Shown here: in pieces, positions 40,749 through 49,173 of the stretch
How the letters are laid out: each line of letters begins with the position of its first letter
Numbering within the stretch: position 1 is the first letter of the stretch
DNA from: Ferrovibrio sp.
Lineage (GTDB): Bacteria; Pseudomonadota; Alphaproteobacteria; Ferrovibrionales; Ferrovibrionaceae
Reading direction: 5' to 3'
Length of the DNA: 64,000 bases
NCBI GenBank assembly: GCA_017991315.1
Contig: JAGOQS010000001.1
Coordinates: forward strand, 682,001-746,000
Made by a program: the position numbers and the translations under genes
The notes under the pieces: model-generated
Seen by the model: the letters and a program-made list of their open reading frames with translations, nothing else
Database searches by the model: none
What the model was told of the DNA's origin: nothing

Positions 40749-41254
40749 GCGACCTGCTGAAGCGTGTCTGGGGTTTCGGCAGCACATTCTTCAGCGGCGG
40801 CGCCGGCCTCCAGGCCTATCTCATCGCCGGCCTGTTAGGCGCGCTGCTGCTGGTCGCGGGCGGCGCCTGGCTGCTGCATGGCAGCGACCAGCGCGCCCTG
40901 GCGGCCGCGCATGAGGCCAAGGGCCTGCTGCAGGGCCAGCTTGACGAGACCCTGGCCACCAATGGCCGCATCGCTGCGGCCTTCGACCTCTACCGCCAGG
41001 AGACGGCGCGGGGCAACAGCATTGCCGCCTCCCATGACAGCCAGCGCCAGGCGCGCGGCGCGGCCGTCAAGATCGAGATCAAGGAGGTGTACCGTGACCG
41101 AACCATCGAAGTGCCGGCCGGCTGCCCGGCTCTCAGCCCTGTGCTTGATGATGCTCTTAACCGGCTGCGCCGCCTCCGCGCCGCCGAAGCTGATCCGGGA
41201 CGACCAGGTCCAGCGCGTCCCGATACCCGAGACCTTGCTGCGCTGCGCCAATGA
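40745..41254 (+). CDS. i-spanin (Rz-like)
   Basis: 169 residues from ATG 40745 (overlap with the previous stop). One N-terminal membrane helix (AYLIAGLLGALLLVAGGAWL), then a charged coiled-coil periplasmic part (DQRALAAAHEAKGLLQGQLD). The second half overlaps an out-of-frame lipoprotein gene at 41094, the standard Rz/Rz1 layout. It joins inner and outer membranes in lysis. Confidence 0.75.
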   Translation: MSDLLKRVWGFGSTFFSGGAGLQAYLIAGLLGALLLVAGGAWLLHGSDQRALAAAHEAKGLLQGQLDETLATNGRIAAAFDLYRQETARGNSIAASHDSQRQARGAAVKIEIKEVYRDRTIEVPAGCPALSPVLDDALNRLRRLRAAEADPGRPGPARPDTRDLAALRQ

Positions 41255-41408
41255 TCCGGCGCCGCCGGGCGGTGAGGGCGTCGAGATCACCGACCGCGAC
41301 GTGGCGGCTTATCTGATTGAACTCTGGGAGGCCGGCGCCGATTGCCGCGCCGCGCTCGCCGCCGTGCGCGAGATCCAGATGGCTCCGCTGGCGCCGGCGA
41401 AGCCCTGA
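41094..41408 (+). CDS. o-spanin lipoprotein (Rz1-like), overlapping
   Basis: 104 residues from GTG 41094, with AAGGAGGTG (41081-41089) just upstream, inside the i-spanin gene in another frame. The signal LCLMMLLTGC is a lipobox with the acylated cysteine near residue 25, followed by AASAPPKLIRDDQVQRVPIP, proline-containing as in Rz1. It continues 150 bp past the i-spanin stop. Confidence 0.8.
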   Translation: MTEPSKCRPAARLSALCLMMLLTGCAASAPPKLIRDDQVQRVPIPETLLRCANDPAPPGGEGVEITDRDVAAYLIELWEAGADCRAALAAVREIQMAPLAPAKP

Positions 41409-41435
41409 TCCAGTTTAACATGAAAGGAAAGACAA

Positions 41436-41639
41436 ATGCGTAAGCAGATCTATGGTTACACGAAACCGGAAGCACCTGCCGCTGGCGAGTATGTGCGCTT
41501 CGTCGCGGCCTTCAAAAACGACGATGGCTCTGTGTCGATCGAGGTCCGGAATACTGCCGGCATAACGAACGAGATCACGGTGCCGAAGGCCGAGGTGAGC
41601 ACCTTGATCGCCGGCTTCACCGAGGCTTTTGATCCTTAG
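41436..41639 (+). CDS. small phage protein
   Basis: 67 residues, AAAGGAAAG upstream. MRKQIYGYTKPEAPAAGEYV then VSIEVRNTAGITNEITVPKA; a small beta-strand protein with no signal peptide or recognised domain. Located after the spanin genes. Confidence 0.6.
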   Translation: MRKQIYGYTKPEAPAAGEYVRFVAAFKNDDGSVSIEVRNTAGITNEITVPKAEVSTLIAGFTEAFDP

Positions 41640-41729
41640 ACGCCGCTCATCCGTTGATCCAGTTCCACTGACCGCGCCCCTGGAATCAGCCTCGCGCGGG
41701 AGGCTTACCACAACGAAGGAGAGTGAGTG

Positions 41730-42056
41730 ATGATTGCGATCCGATACGGTCTGTATGGCCTGGTTTCCCTGGCTATTGGCGCCGCGCTGGCGGCCCTGCT
41801 GCTCGATGGCGGCTCGCTGCTGCTGGGCTATCACGCGGTGGCGATTATGCTGCCGACGTGGAGCGACGCCCTCTATTTCGTGCTGCCGCTGGCGGCGGTG
41901 GTGCTGGCCTGGCCCTGGGCCGATGAACTGCGTGGCGTGGTGCGCTATGGCCTCAGCGCCGTGCAGCGGCTCAAGCGCGATACCGCCATGGCGATGACGC
42001 AGCATACCGGCACGGTGCCGCGCCAGCAGACCAGCTACGGCCCGGTCTGGGCCTAG
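41730..42056 (+). CDS. two-segment membrane protein, holin candidate
   Basis: 108 residues from ATG 41730, AAGGAGAG upstream. Hydrophobic segments VSLAIGAALAALLLDGGSLL and ALYFVLPLAAVVLAWPW, followed by a cationic tail (RLKRDTAMAMTQ). Two membrane segments and a charged C-terminus fit a class II holin, but no family was identified, and the membrane region of the endolysin is a competing candidate. Confidence 0.5.
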   Translation: MIAIRYGLYGLVSLAIGAALAALLLDGGSLLLGYHAVAIMLPTWSDALYFVLPLAAVVLAWPWADELRGVVRYGLSAVQRLKRDTAMAMTQHTGTVPRQQTSYGPVWA

Positions 42057-42153
42057 CAATCGGCAGGCCGGCCTAGACCGGCCGCCTCCGAGGCAGCAAC
42101 GCTTCCCGGCTTGCTGCATGCCCTTCTCGGGCGTTTCCTCCCTGTCCAACTCG

Positions 42154-42187
42154 AGCCCCGCCAGCATGTCTGGTGGGGCTTTTTTTT
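42154..42187 (+). terminator. intrinsic terminator
   Basis: GCCCCGCCAG (42155-42164) pairs with CTGGTGGGGC (42170-42179) with one G-T pair, loop CATGT, followed by eight T residues (42180-42187). Ends the lysis/late operon. Confidence 0.9.
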
Positions 42188-42260
42188 CGTTCTGGCGCTT
42201 CCCTGGCGGCAAAGCACCATGCCGCGCCGCCAATCCGGCGGCGTAGCCAAGGAACGGATA

Positions 42261-42533
42261 ATGGAAAAGCATATTGAAGGGCGCCTGCAGCAGCTTGAGG
42301 CGCGTCAACTGGCGCTGCGGCAGATACTGGTGGCGCTGATCGACAAGCTGACGGTCGGGATGACAGACCAGGAGCGGACGGAATCCATCACACGGCTGTT
42401 CAACATCGCCACCGATGCGGTGGAGCTGGCCAGCGCCGCCGACTTGGCGCCGGTATGGATCCTGGCCAGCGCCAGGCGGGAAGTGCTGGAGGTCGCCCGG
42501 ATGCTGCTCAGCATGGGGGCGGTGGAGGCCTAG
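42261..42533 (+). CDS. small helical phage protein
   Basis: 90 residues from ATG 42261, AAGGAACGG upstream. Fully helical: IEGRLQQLEARQLALRQILV, LTVGMTDQERTESITRLFNI, then SARREVLEVARMLLSM. Flanked by terminators on both sides, so it is a single-gene transcript. Function unknown; possibly a moron gene expressed from the lysogen. Confidence 0.65.
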   Translation: MEKHIEGRLQQLEARQLALRQILVALIDKLTVGMTDQERTESITRLFNIATDAVELASAADLAPVWILASARREVLEVARMLLSMGAVEA

Positions 42534-42546
42534 GGCCTGGAACGAG

Positions 42547-42575
42547 AAAGCCCCGCCAGAAGCGGGGCTTTTTTT
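42547..42575. terminator. intrinsic terminator, possibly bidirectional
   Basis: AAAGCCCCGC (42547-42556) and GCGGGGCTTT (42562-42571) form a perfect 10-bp stem with a 5-base loop, then TTTT to 42575; A residues on the other side allow use for the convergent minus-strand gene that ends at 42611. Confidence 0.92.
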
Positions 42576-42610
42576 GTAGTCGGCGCTAAACGCTTGTTGG
42601 TAGCGGCCGT

Positions 42611-43219
42611 TTAGGCTGCCTGCTCCGGCACTCCGAGGAGAGCATCGAGTATCTTGCGGTAACGAGGCTGGAAGAGGCGCTGCACCCATTGCTGAGGCAT
42701 GCGCAGTTCCATCGCGATCTGCAGGTCGTCCATATACTCTGGGTCGGCCTGGTCCAGAGTGTTGCGGCGCATGTATTCGACCCGCTGATGCTCTGGACAG
42801 AGCAAAGCGGCCGCCATCCACATCGTCTCCAACTCAGACCGTAACTGCGGGCTATTCGGCAGCTGACCGGTATTCTCGAACGCTAGCATCACGGCATCAA
42901 GGTGCACTGCTTGAGTGGTCGAATCCATCGGGTCGTCGAAGAGATGCATCATTTCCTTGAACAGCACGAAGCGAGTCCAGCAGCGGTTATTCAGGCGCGC
43001 CAGAACGATAACGTTCCTGCCGCCGAGTTGCTGGACTACTCGGTGCTGGTCGTTGCGAGCCGATAGGTAGTAGCCGCGGCAGATCGTCGGGTCCAGGCCA
43101 TCTTGAATGACGGAAAACGGCGCGCGCGGCAGCAACTCGCGAACGCACGCCACCACGGCATTGCGGCCCACCATGCCCGGGAAGGTCTGACAGTAATCGT
43201 AAAGCTCCCGAAAACTCAT
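42611..43219 (-). CDS. IrrE/ImmA-like protein with altered HExxH
   Basis: 202 residues, AGGGAAG eight bases before the ATG. The region NNRCWTRFVLFKEMMHLFDD aligns in layout with the HELGH-L motif of the IrrE/ImmA (M78, COG2856) metallopeptidases, and SELETMWMAAALLCPEHQ with their E-x-x-x-x-x-A-x-x-L-L-x-P element. Lys88 replaces the first zinc-binding His, while Glu89 and His92 remain. Activity is therefore doubtful. It forms a two-gene minus-strand unit with the 66-residue gene upstream, beside the right end of the prophage. Confidence 0.6.
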   Translation of the reverse strand: MSFRELYDYCQTFPGMVGRNAVVACVRELLPRAPFSVIQDGLDPTICRGYYLSARNDQHRVVQQLGGRNVIVLARLNNRCWTRFVLFKEMMHLFDDPMDSTTQAVHLDAVMLAFENTGQLPNSPQLRSELETMWMAAALLCPEHQRVEYMRRNTLDQADPEYMDDLQIAMELRMPQQWVQRLFQPRYRKILDALLGVPEQAA

Positions 43220-43260
43220 CAGACTGCTTCCCTGCAGTTTCTTTTTATTGGCGCCGGTGA

Positions 43261-43461
43261 TCAGTCTTCGAAGGTTTCGACGACTTCGAAGTTGCCCGAG
43301 CCGATACGATCAAGAGACTTGTTGATCTCTTGGCCCATCTGCTCGGAAGTCACATCACGGCTGCTGCCAGGAAACAGCTTGAAATTGGACGCACGGAGAC
43401 CATCCTCACCGAAGAGGACGGCCTTGGCCTGATCCAGTTCGCTCTTGGTCTGCGTAGTCAT
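43261..43461 (-). CDS. 66-residue unknown partner of IrrE-like gene
   Basis: 66 residues from ATG 43459-43461 (MTTQTKSELDQAKAVLFGED). Mainly polar, acidic end (NFEVVETFED), no HTH visible, which differs from the usual Xre partner of ImmA-type genes. A GGAG lies about 11 bases upstream. The stop is 41 bp before the IrrE-like start, indicating co-transcription. Function unknown; could be an inhibitor, antitoxin or substrate. Confidence 0.55.
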   Translation of the reverse strand: MTTQTKSELDQAKAVLFGEDGLRASNFKLFPGSSRDVTSEQMGQEINKSLDRIGSGNFEVVETFED

Positions 43462-44034
43462 AGCTAACGTTCTCCACTCCTGTAGGTATATGCGCGGACG
43501 ACCGCCATCCACGTTCCGTGTACTTACTCTCGGATTGTGGCATTATTAAGCGGGGCGCCGGGTCAACTCTGGGCTGACAGCGTGATATTTGGGGTTTATT
43601 ACTTCATAGTCAACACACAATTTGTGTAACCCATTGGTAACCAAGGCAATCTTAGTGCCACTCGCGGCAGCGTGGTCTAGACCGGATATACGCTGTATTC
43701 CAAGTGGTTAGCGCACCATGCGCCATTAAAAATATAGGGCTCTCTGGGGGTGCGACATTTTCGCCACTCCAGCCCATTTTCGTCCATTGGAAGTCACTGG
43801 AACCCATTCAGGGGCACCGCTGTTGCCTTTTAGCACCACCACCCGTCAGTGCCGATCAGCACCACAGTGGCGGATTCGAGGCCGGTTATCCGGCTAACCG
43901 GCCCCACCCAGCTACCAGCAGCAGCGACCCCGCTAGCGCCGCCGTATACGACGGGGAACCGCCATTCTGGCGGCGGGGCGGGGTGCAAATTGAACCCCTC
44001 AGCGGGCCTCGCCGGCACCTACCGCGCCCCGCCG
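43462..44034. other. gene-free stretch, probable right prophage boundary
   Basis: 573 bp with no convincing frame. The first part (43540-43740) is AT-rich. A perfect 9-bp inverted repeat lies at 43880-43903 (GGCCGGTTA, 6-base loop, TAACCGGCC) with no T-run. Short repeated words (CATTTTCG at 43757 and 43776) are present. I could not identify an attachment core without the left end. Confidence 0.5.
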
Positions 44035-45297
44035 CTACCCGATCCGCGCCACCGGCAGGTCCTCGACCCGGGTGGTATAGGCCGGGCTGAGGCGGTCGCG
44101 CTTGTGCTGCCAGTCGCGCCGGATGCCCGCGGCGGCGGGGAATATCGTGTGGCGGCCGTAGGTGGCGTTGATGCGGTCAACCGCCGCCATGAGGCGCCCG
44201 CTGCGCTCAGCCGTCTCCACCAGGAACAGATCCCCGGGCACCGCCTCAGCCGCCACCAGGTCGAGCGCCAGCACGCCGGCCTTGGTAAAGCGCTGGCCAT
44301 CGATCCAGAGTTTCTCCGCCATGCGCTGCGCACCGCTGACCAGCCGCAGCGTGTCTTGCGTTGGTGGCCCGAAGCGCACATTGCCGGCGCGCGACACCAC
44401 GCGGGCCGGGCCATGCGGGCTGGTGTGGAAGAATACCTGCAGCAGGCCGGCCGCCATGCCTTCATGGCGCAGCTTCTCACCCAGCCGCGTGGCATGGGCG
44501 GCCAGGGCCTCCAGCATCTCGGCGCGAGCCGTCACCGGGGTGCCGAAGCTGCGCGTTACGGCGATGCTCTGCTTCGGCGATGGCGCGTCATCGAGCGGGA
44601 TGCAGGGCAGGCCGTTGAGTTCCCGCACCGTGCGCTCCAGCACCACGCCGAAGGCCTGCCGGATCCGTGCCGGCGGCTGCGCTGCCAGTTCCGCCACGGT
44701 GGTGATGCCCAGAGCCTGGAGCCTGGCGGTGATGCGCGGCCCGACGCCCCAGACCTCCGAGACCGCGATGCCAGCCATGACATGGCGGCGCAGCGCCTCA
44801 TCCGAGAGATCGCAGCAGCCGGCCGCCTCGGGGCGTTTCTTCGCCACATGGTTTGCAAGCTTGGCCAGCGTCTTGCTCGGGCCGATGCCGACGCAGGTCG
44901 GGATGCCGGTCCAGCGCCGCACCTGGCCGCGCGCCTGGTGTGCCCAGGCGAGCCGCTCCGGGATGGTCTGGCCCGTCACCTCAAGGAAACTCTCATCGAT
45001 CGAATAGACCTCCAGGCGCGGCGTGAAGCCCTGCAGCACCGAAACGACGCGGCTCGACATATCGGCATAGAGCGGATAGTTCGACGACAGCACCTGGATA
45101 TCATGGCGCTCCACCAGCGCCCGCAGCTTGAACAGCGGCTCGCCCATCGGGATGCCGAGTGCCTTCGATTCCGCCGACCGCGCCACCACGCAGCCGTCGT
45201 TGTTCGACAGCACCAGCACCGGCCGGCCTTCGAGGCGCGGATCGAATACCCGCTCGCACGAGACATAGAAATTGTTGCCGTCCACCAGCGCGTACAT
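44035..45297 (-). CDS. umuC: DNA polymerase V catalytic subunit UmuC
   Basis: 420 residues, the usual UmuC length, from ATG 45295-45297. Y-family motifs: [20 protein letters not shown] with the first Asp of the active site, [26 protein letters not shown] with the Asp-Glu pair, and [19 protein letters not shown]. The little-finger domain follows ([20 protein letters not shown]). It performs error-prone bypass synthesis in the SOS response. Its start is eight bases past the umuD stop. Confidence 0.92.
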   Translation of the reverse strand: MYALVDGNNFYVSCERVFDPRLEGRPVLVLSNNDGCVVARSAESKALGIPMGEPLFKLRALVERHDIQVLSSNYPLYADMSSRVVSVLQGFTPRLEVYSIDESFLEVTGQTIPERLAWAHQARGQVRRWTGIPTCVGIGPSKTLAKLANHVAKKRPEAAGCCDLSDEALRRHVMAGIAVSEVWGVGPRITARLQALGITTVAELAAQPPARIRQAFGVVLERTVRELNGLPCIPLDDAPSPKQSIAVTRSFGTPVTARAEMLEALAAHATRLGEKLRHEGMAAGLLQVFFHTSPHGPARVVSRAGNVRFGPPTQDTLRLVSGAQRMAEKLWIDGQRFTKAGVLALDLVAAEAVPGDLFLVETAERSGRLMAAVDRINATYGRHTIFPAAAGIRRDWQHKRDRLSPAYTTRVEDLPVARIG

Positions 45298-45305
45298 GGC
45301 GGCCG

Positions 45306-45755
45306 TCAGCCTTTCAGCAGGTGATGCACCGCGTGCGCCGCCACGCCGAAGATCACGGCATCCTCGCGGTCGGTGATCTCGATGGGCGGGAAGTCGGGAT
45401 TGGCGGCCACCAGCCAGGCGCGGCGGCCCTGCCGGCGCAGGCGCTTCACCGTCAGGTCGCCGTCGATGCCCGCCACCACGATATGGCCATGCACGGGAGG
45501 GATGCTGCGGTCGACGATCAGCAGGTCGCCATCCAGGATCCCGGCATCGCGCATGGATTCCCCTTTCACCCGCATCAGGAAGGTGGCAGCGGGGTGGCGT
45601 ATCAGCAGCTCGGTAAGATCGAGGCGGCCTTCCTCGTAATCGGCGGCGGGCGAGGGGAACCCGGCCGGCACCGTGGCCAGCAGCAGCGGCAGGGTGGTGG
45701 CGCTGGGCAGCGCGGCAGGGCGGGGCAGGGGGATGATCTGGGCCATGCGCGGCAT
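45306..45755 (-). CDS. umuD: SOS mutagenesis protein UmuD
   Basis: 149 residues if started at ATG 45755 (MPRMAQII). The self-cleavage site is [11 protein letters not shown], with Ala31-Gly32 in place of the E. coli Cys-Gly. [15 protein letters not shown] carries Ser67 and GDLTVKRL carries Lys104, the same 37-residue distance as the E. coli dyad. RecA-stimulated cleavage gives UmuD', which joins UmuC. Only degenerate LexA half-sites (GTTT-N7-GTTG) were seen upstream, so SOS control is not shown. Confidence 0.85.
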   Translation of the reverse strand: MPRMAQIIPLPRPAALPSATTLPLLLATVPAGFPSPAADYEEGRLDLTELLIRHPAATFLMRVKGESMRDAGILDGDLLIVDRSIPPVHGHIVVAGIDGDLTVKRLRRQGRRAWLVAANPDFPPIEITDREDAVIFGVAAHAVHHLLKG

Positions 45756-45900
45756 GGAAACATGATGAGAACGGGTTTTGCAACGTCGCAGAAACGATTT
45801 TGCCGCGTGGTGGCAAATGTGCACCCGTAACACATTGTTTCGGTTACATTTGGCAAAACCTTTTGATTTCCGATGTTGCCCAAGGATATGAGACAAACAC

Positions 45901-45921
45901 CGCCAGCCCCCGAGGCTGGCG
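45901..45921. repeat. stem-loop between umuD and glmU
   Basis: CGCCAGCC (45901-45908) and GGCTGGCG (45914-45921) form a perfect 8-bp stem with a 5-base loop, 35 bp before the glmU start. No T-run follows. It could influence glmU expression or be an old terminator. Confidence 0.45.
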
Positions 45922-45955
45922 ATTCACCTTGTTTGGTTGTAGACGGCATTCGGTC

Positions 45956-47317
45956 ATGGCGAAACACTCACTAGCAGTAATTGTGCTGGCGGCAGGGCAG
46001 GGCACGCGGATGCGGTCCGGCCTGCCCAAAGTGCTGCATCCGGTGGCCGGTCTGCCGATGCTGCGGCATGTGCTGAACGCGGCTGCGGCGCTGAAACCCG
46101 ACCGCAATGTGCTGGTGCTCGGCCGTGGCATGGAGGCCGTAGCCAAGGCGTTTGCGCCGATTGCCGTGGCGGTGCAGGACCCGCCGCTCGGCACCGGCCA
46201 TGCGGTGCAGGCGGCGATGCCGGCGCTGAAAGGTTTCAAGGGCGACGTGCTGGTGCTCTATGGCGACACGCCATTGCTCACCGCCGACACGCTTAAGAAA
46301 CTGGTCGCCGCGCGCCGCTCCAAGACGGACCCAGCCGTGGTGGTCTCCGGTTTCCGCCCGGCCGATCCCGCTGCCTATGGCCGCCTGATCCAGGATGCCA
46401 AGGGCAATCTCGACGCCATTGTCGAATTCAAGGACTGCACGCCCGAGCAGCGCGCCATCGGCTTCTGCAACGGCGGCATGATGCTGCTGGATGGCGCCCG
46501 CCTGCCGGCTTTGCTCAAGAAGCTGGATAACAACAACGCCAAGGGCGAATACTACCTCACCGATCTGGTGCATCTGGCGCGCGCCAAGGGCTGGGCCTGT
46601 CGCGCCGTCGAGGTTTCCGAGATCGATGTGATGGGTGTGAACAACCGCGCCGAACTCAGCATCGCCGAAGGCCATATGCAGGCCCGCCTGCGGCTGGCGG
46701 CACTGGAAAGCGGCGTCACCATGACGGCGCCGGAAACGGTGTATCTGCGTGCTGATACGAAGCTCGGCCGCGATGTCACCATCGAGCCGCATGTGGTGTT
46801 CGGTCCCGGCGTCGAGATCGCCGACAACGTGATCATCCGCGCCTTCAGCCATATCGAAGGGGCGCGTGTCGCTTCAGGCGCTACCATCGGACCTTACGCG
46901 CGGCTGCGGCCCGGCGCCGAGATCGGTGCGGATGCGCATATCGGCAATTTTGTCGAGGTGAAGCAGGCGCGCATCGAGCAGGGCGCCAAGGTGAACCACC
47001 TGACCTACATTGGCGATGCCCGCGTCGGCGCCAAGGCCAATATCGGCGCTGGCACCATCACCTGCAATTACGATGGCTACAACAAGCACCATACCGATAT
47101 CGGCGCCAATGCCTTCATCGGCTCGAATTCGGCGCTGGTGGCGCCGGTGAAAATCGGCGATGGCGCGCTGATCGCCGCTGGCAGCACCATCACCCAGGAT
47201 GTGCCGGCAGATGCGCTGGCGCTGGGCCGCGGCCGGCAGGAAACCAAGCCGGGCCTTGCTGCCCGTCTGCGTGCCCAGCTTGCCGCCCAGAAGCTGAAAG
47301 CCAAATCGAAGAAATAG
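45956..47317 (+). CDS. glmU: bifunctional GlmU: GlcNAc-1-P uridyltransferase / GlcN-1-P acetyltransferase
   Basis: 453 residues. N-terminal uridyltransferase: LAVIVLAAGQGTRMRSGLPK, LVLYGDTPLL and FCNGGMMLLD. From about residue 255 a left-handed beta-helix of hexapeptide repeats (IGPYARLRPGAEIGADAHIG), then HLTYIGDARVGAKANIGAGT and YDGYNKHHTDIGANAFIGS, the acetyltransferase signature. It makes UDP-GlcNAc for peptidoglycan and lipid A. Followed 29 bp later by glmS, the enzyme that starts the same pathway. Confidence 0.96.
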   Translation: MAKHSLAVIVLAAGQGTRMRSGLPKVLHPVAGLPMLRHVLNAAAALKPDRNVLVLGRGMEAVAKAFAPIAVAVQDPPLGTGHAVQAAMPALKGFKGDVLVLYGDTPLLTADTLKKLVAARRSKTDPAVVVSGFRPADPAAYGRLIQDAKGNLDAIVEFKDCTPEQRAIGFCNGGMMLLDGARLPALLKKLDNNNAKGEYYLTDLVHLARAKGWACRAVEVSEIDVMGVNNRAELSIAEGHMQARLRLAALESGVTMTAPETVYLRADTKLGRDVTIEPHVVFGPGVEIADNVIIRAFSHIEGARVASGATIGPYARLRPGAEIGADAHIGNFVEVKQARIEQGAKVNHLTYIGDARVGAKANIGAGTITCNYDGYNKHHTDIGANAFIGSNSALVAPVKIGDGALIAAGSTITQDVPADALALGRGRQETKPGLAARLRAQLAAQKLKAKSKK

Positions 47318-47346
47318 CCTCCCGTCCAGTTTCCAGGAGTTAGCCT

Positions 47347-49173
47347 ATGTGTGGAATTGTCGGCGTAATCGGTACCCGCGATGTGGTGCCGCTGCTGGTC
47401 GATGGCCTGAAGCGGCTGGAATATCGCGGCTATGATTCCGCCGGCGTTGCCACACTGATGAGCGATGGCACCATCGAGCGGCGCCGCGCCGAGGGCAAGC
47501 TGGTGAACCTGGAGGCACGGCTGGAGGAACAGCCGCTGCAAGGCCTGATTGGCATTGCCCATACCCGCTGGGCTACCCATGGTGTGCCGAACGAGGTCAA
47601 CGCGCATCCCCATGCCACCGAGCGCGTCGCCATGGTGCATAACGGCATCATCGAGAATTACCGCGAACTGGCGGATGAACTGATCGCCAAGGGGCATCGC
47701 TTCCAGAGCCAGACCGATACCGAAGTGGCGTTGCGCCTGATCGACCAGTATCTGCTGGAAGGCCAGAAGCCGGAGGAGGCGGTGAAGACCGCGCTTGGCC
47801 GTCTGCGCGGCGCCTTCGCGTTGGCGATCATGTTCCACGGCGAGGATGACCTGCTGATCGGCGCACGGCGCAATGTGCCGCTGGCGGTCGGCTTCGGCAA
47901 TGGCGAGATGTATCTCGGTTCCGATGCGCTGTCGCTGGCGGCGCTCACCGACAAGATCGCCTATCTGGAAGAAGGCGACTGGGTGGTGCTGACGCGCGGC
48001 ACGGCGCGCTTCTTCGATGCCGCCAACCAGTTGGTCGAGCGCGAAATCCGGCCCACCGCGATCAGCGGCGCGATGATCGGCAAGGGCAATTACCGCCACT
48101 ACATGCTGAAGGAAATCTACGAGCAGCCGGCGGTGATGGGCGATACCATCAACACCGTGCTGAGCCCGACCGACCGCTGGGTGCATCTGCCCGATCTTGG
48201 CATTGATCTGGCCAAGTTCAGCCGCATCACCATCGTCGCCTGCGGCACGTCGTATTACTCGGGCCTGGTGGCGAAATACTGGCTGGAGCGCTATGCGCGG
48301 ATCAATGTGGAGGTGGATGTAGCCTCTGAATTCCGCTATCGCGAAGCACCGGTTGATCCCAACAGTCTTTCGATCTTCATCTCGCAATCGGGCGAGACCG
48401 CCGACACCCTGGCGGCGATGCGTTATGTGAAGCAGGAAGGTGGCCGCACACTGGCCATCGTCAACGTGCCGGAAAGCAGCATGGCGCGCGAGGCCGATGG
48501 CATGCTGCCGACCAAGGCCGGGCCGGAAATCGGCGTTGCCTCGACCAAGGCTTTCACCTGCCAGCTTGTCACGCTCGCCGCTTTCAGCCTGGCTGTGGCG
48601 CGGGCGCGCAAGGCGCTGAGCGAAGAAGAAAGCGCCCGCCTGATGGCGGCGCTGATCGAGGTGCCGGCCCAGGCGGCGGAAGTGCTGAACCATGACGACG
48701 AGCTCAAGGCGCTGGCCGAGAAGATCATGGATGCCCGCGACGTGCTCTATATCGGCCGCGGCCCCTGCTTCCCGCTTGCCCTGGAAGGCGCGCTGAAGCT
48801 GAAGGAAATCTCCTACATCCATGCCGAGGGCTATGCCGCCGGCGAATTGAAGCACGGCCCCATCGCGCTGATCGACGAGCAGGTGCCGGTGATCGTGATT
48901 GCGCCGACCGATGCGCTGTTCGAGAAGACCATTTCGAACATGCAGGAAGTGATGGCGCGCGGCGGCAAGGTGATCTTCATGTCCGACAAGCCGGGCCTGG
49001 CGCATGTCGATGACCGCACCTTCGCCACCGTGGTGCTGCCGCAGGTCGAGCCCTTCGTCGCGCCGATCCTTTATGCCATCCCGGTGCAGCTTCTGGCCTA
49101 TCATGTCGCGGTGCTGAAGGGCACCGATGTCGACCAGCCGCGCAACCTCGCCAAATCGGTGACTGTAGAATGA
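47347..49173 (+). CDS. glmS: glutamine-fructose-6-phosphate aminotransferase GlmS
   Basis: 608 residues. MCGIVGVIG places the catalytic Cys at position 2; the glutaminase domain continues with RLEYRGYDSAGVA and HTRWATHG. Two SIS sugar-isomerase domains follow (VACGTSYYSGLVAKYWLERY, SQSGETADTLAAMR). C-terminal KSVTVE is the conserved end. It converts fructose-6-P to glucosamine-6-P. GGAGT precedes the start. No ribozyme or riboswitch is visible in the short leader. Overlaps the next gene. Confidence 0.97.
   Translation: MCGIVGVIGTRDVVPLLVDGLKRLEYRGYDSAGVATLMSDGTIERRRAEGKLVNLEARLEEQPLQGLIGIAHTRWATHGVPNEVNAHPHATERVAMVHNGIIENYRELADELIAKGHRFQSQTDTEVALRLIDQYLLEGQKPEEAVKTALGRLRGAFALAIMFHGEDDLLIGARRNVPLAVGFGNGEMYLGSDALSLAALTDKIAYLEEGDWVVLTRGTARFFDAANQLVEREIRPTAISGAMIGKGNYRHYMLKEIYEQPAVMGDTINTVLSPTDRWVHLPDLGIDLAKFSRITIVACGTSYYSGLVAKYWLERYARINVEVDVASEFRYREAPVDPNSLSIFISQSGETADTLAAMRYVKQEGGRTLAIVNVPESSMAREADGMLPTKAGPEIGVASTKAFTCQLVTLAAFSLAVARARKALSEEESARLMAALIEVPAQAAEVLNHDDELKALAEKIMDARDVLYIGRGPCFPLALEGALKLKEISYIHAEGYAAGELKHGPIALIDEQVPVIVIAPTDALFEKTISNMQEVMARGGKVIFMSDKPGLAHVDDRTFATVVLPQVEPFVAPILYAIPVQLLAYHVAVLKGTDVDQPRNLAKSVTVE

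Larger units (their letters stand above)
1..42600. mobile_element. temperate siphovirus prophage (left end outside window)
   Basis: A continuous phage gene order is visible: repressor/Cro switch, replication and recombination genes, NusG-like late regulator, HNH, terminase small and large subunits, portal, S49 protease, HK97-type major capsid, connectors, tail tube, frameshifted chaperone, tape measure, tail tip and fibres, lysis genes. Head proteins match the HK97 fold families and the long tape measure with no sheath gene indicates a long non-contractile tail. No integrase or attachment site was recognised, so the left end is before position 1. The right end is somewhere between the terminator at 42575 and the umuC gene at 44035. 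All core modules look intact, so it may be inducible, which is an inference. Confidence 0.93.

Noticed and set aside
43640-43820. tRNA or tmRNA remnant as attachment site
   Set aside because: No cloverleaf or T-arm could be built from this sequence on either strand.
43849-45324. 491-codon open frame on the plus strand
   Set aside because: Antisense to umuC; composition is typical of a mirror frame and no domain is visible.
45756-45800. LexA box in front of umuD
   Set aside because: Only GTTT-N7-GTTG and an off-spaced GTTC were found; not the GTTC-N7-GTTC consensus of alphaproteobacteria, so not listed as a site.
47318-47346. glmS ribozyme or riboswitch
   Set aside because: The gap between glmU and glmS is only 29 bp, too short for such structure.
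47077-49104. 675-codon open frame on the minus strand
   Set aside because: Lies fully antisense to glmS, which has complete motifs; the reverse frame is rich in H, Q, R and G, as expected for a shadow in high-GC DNA.
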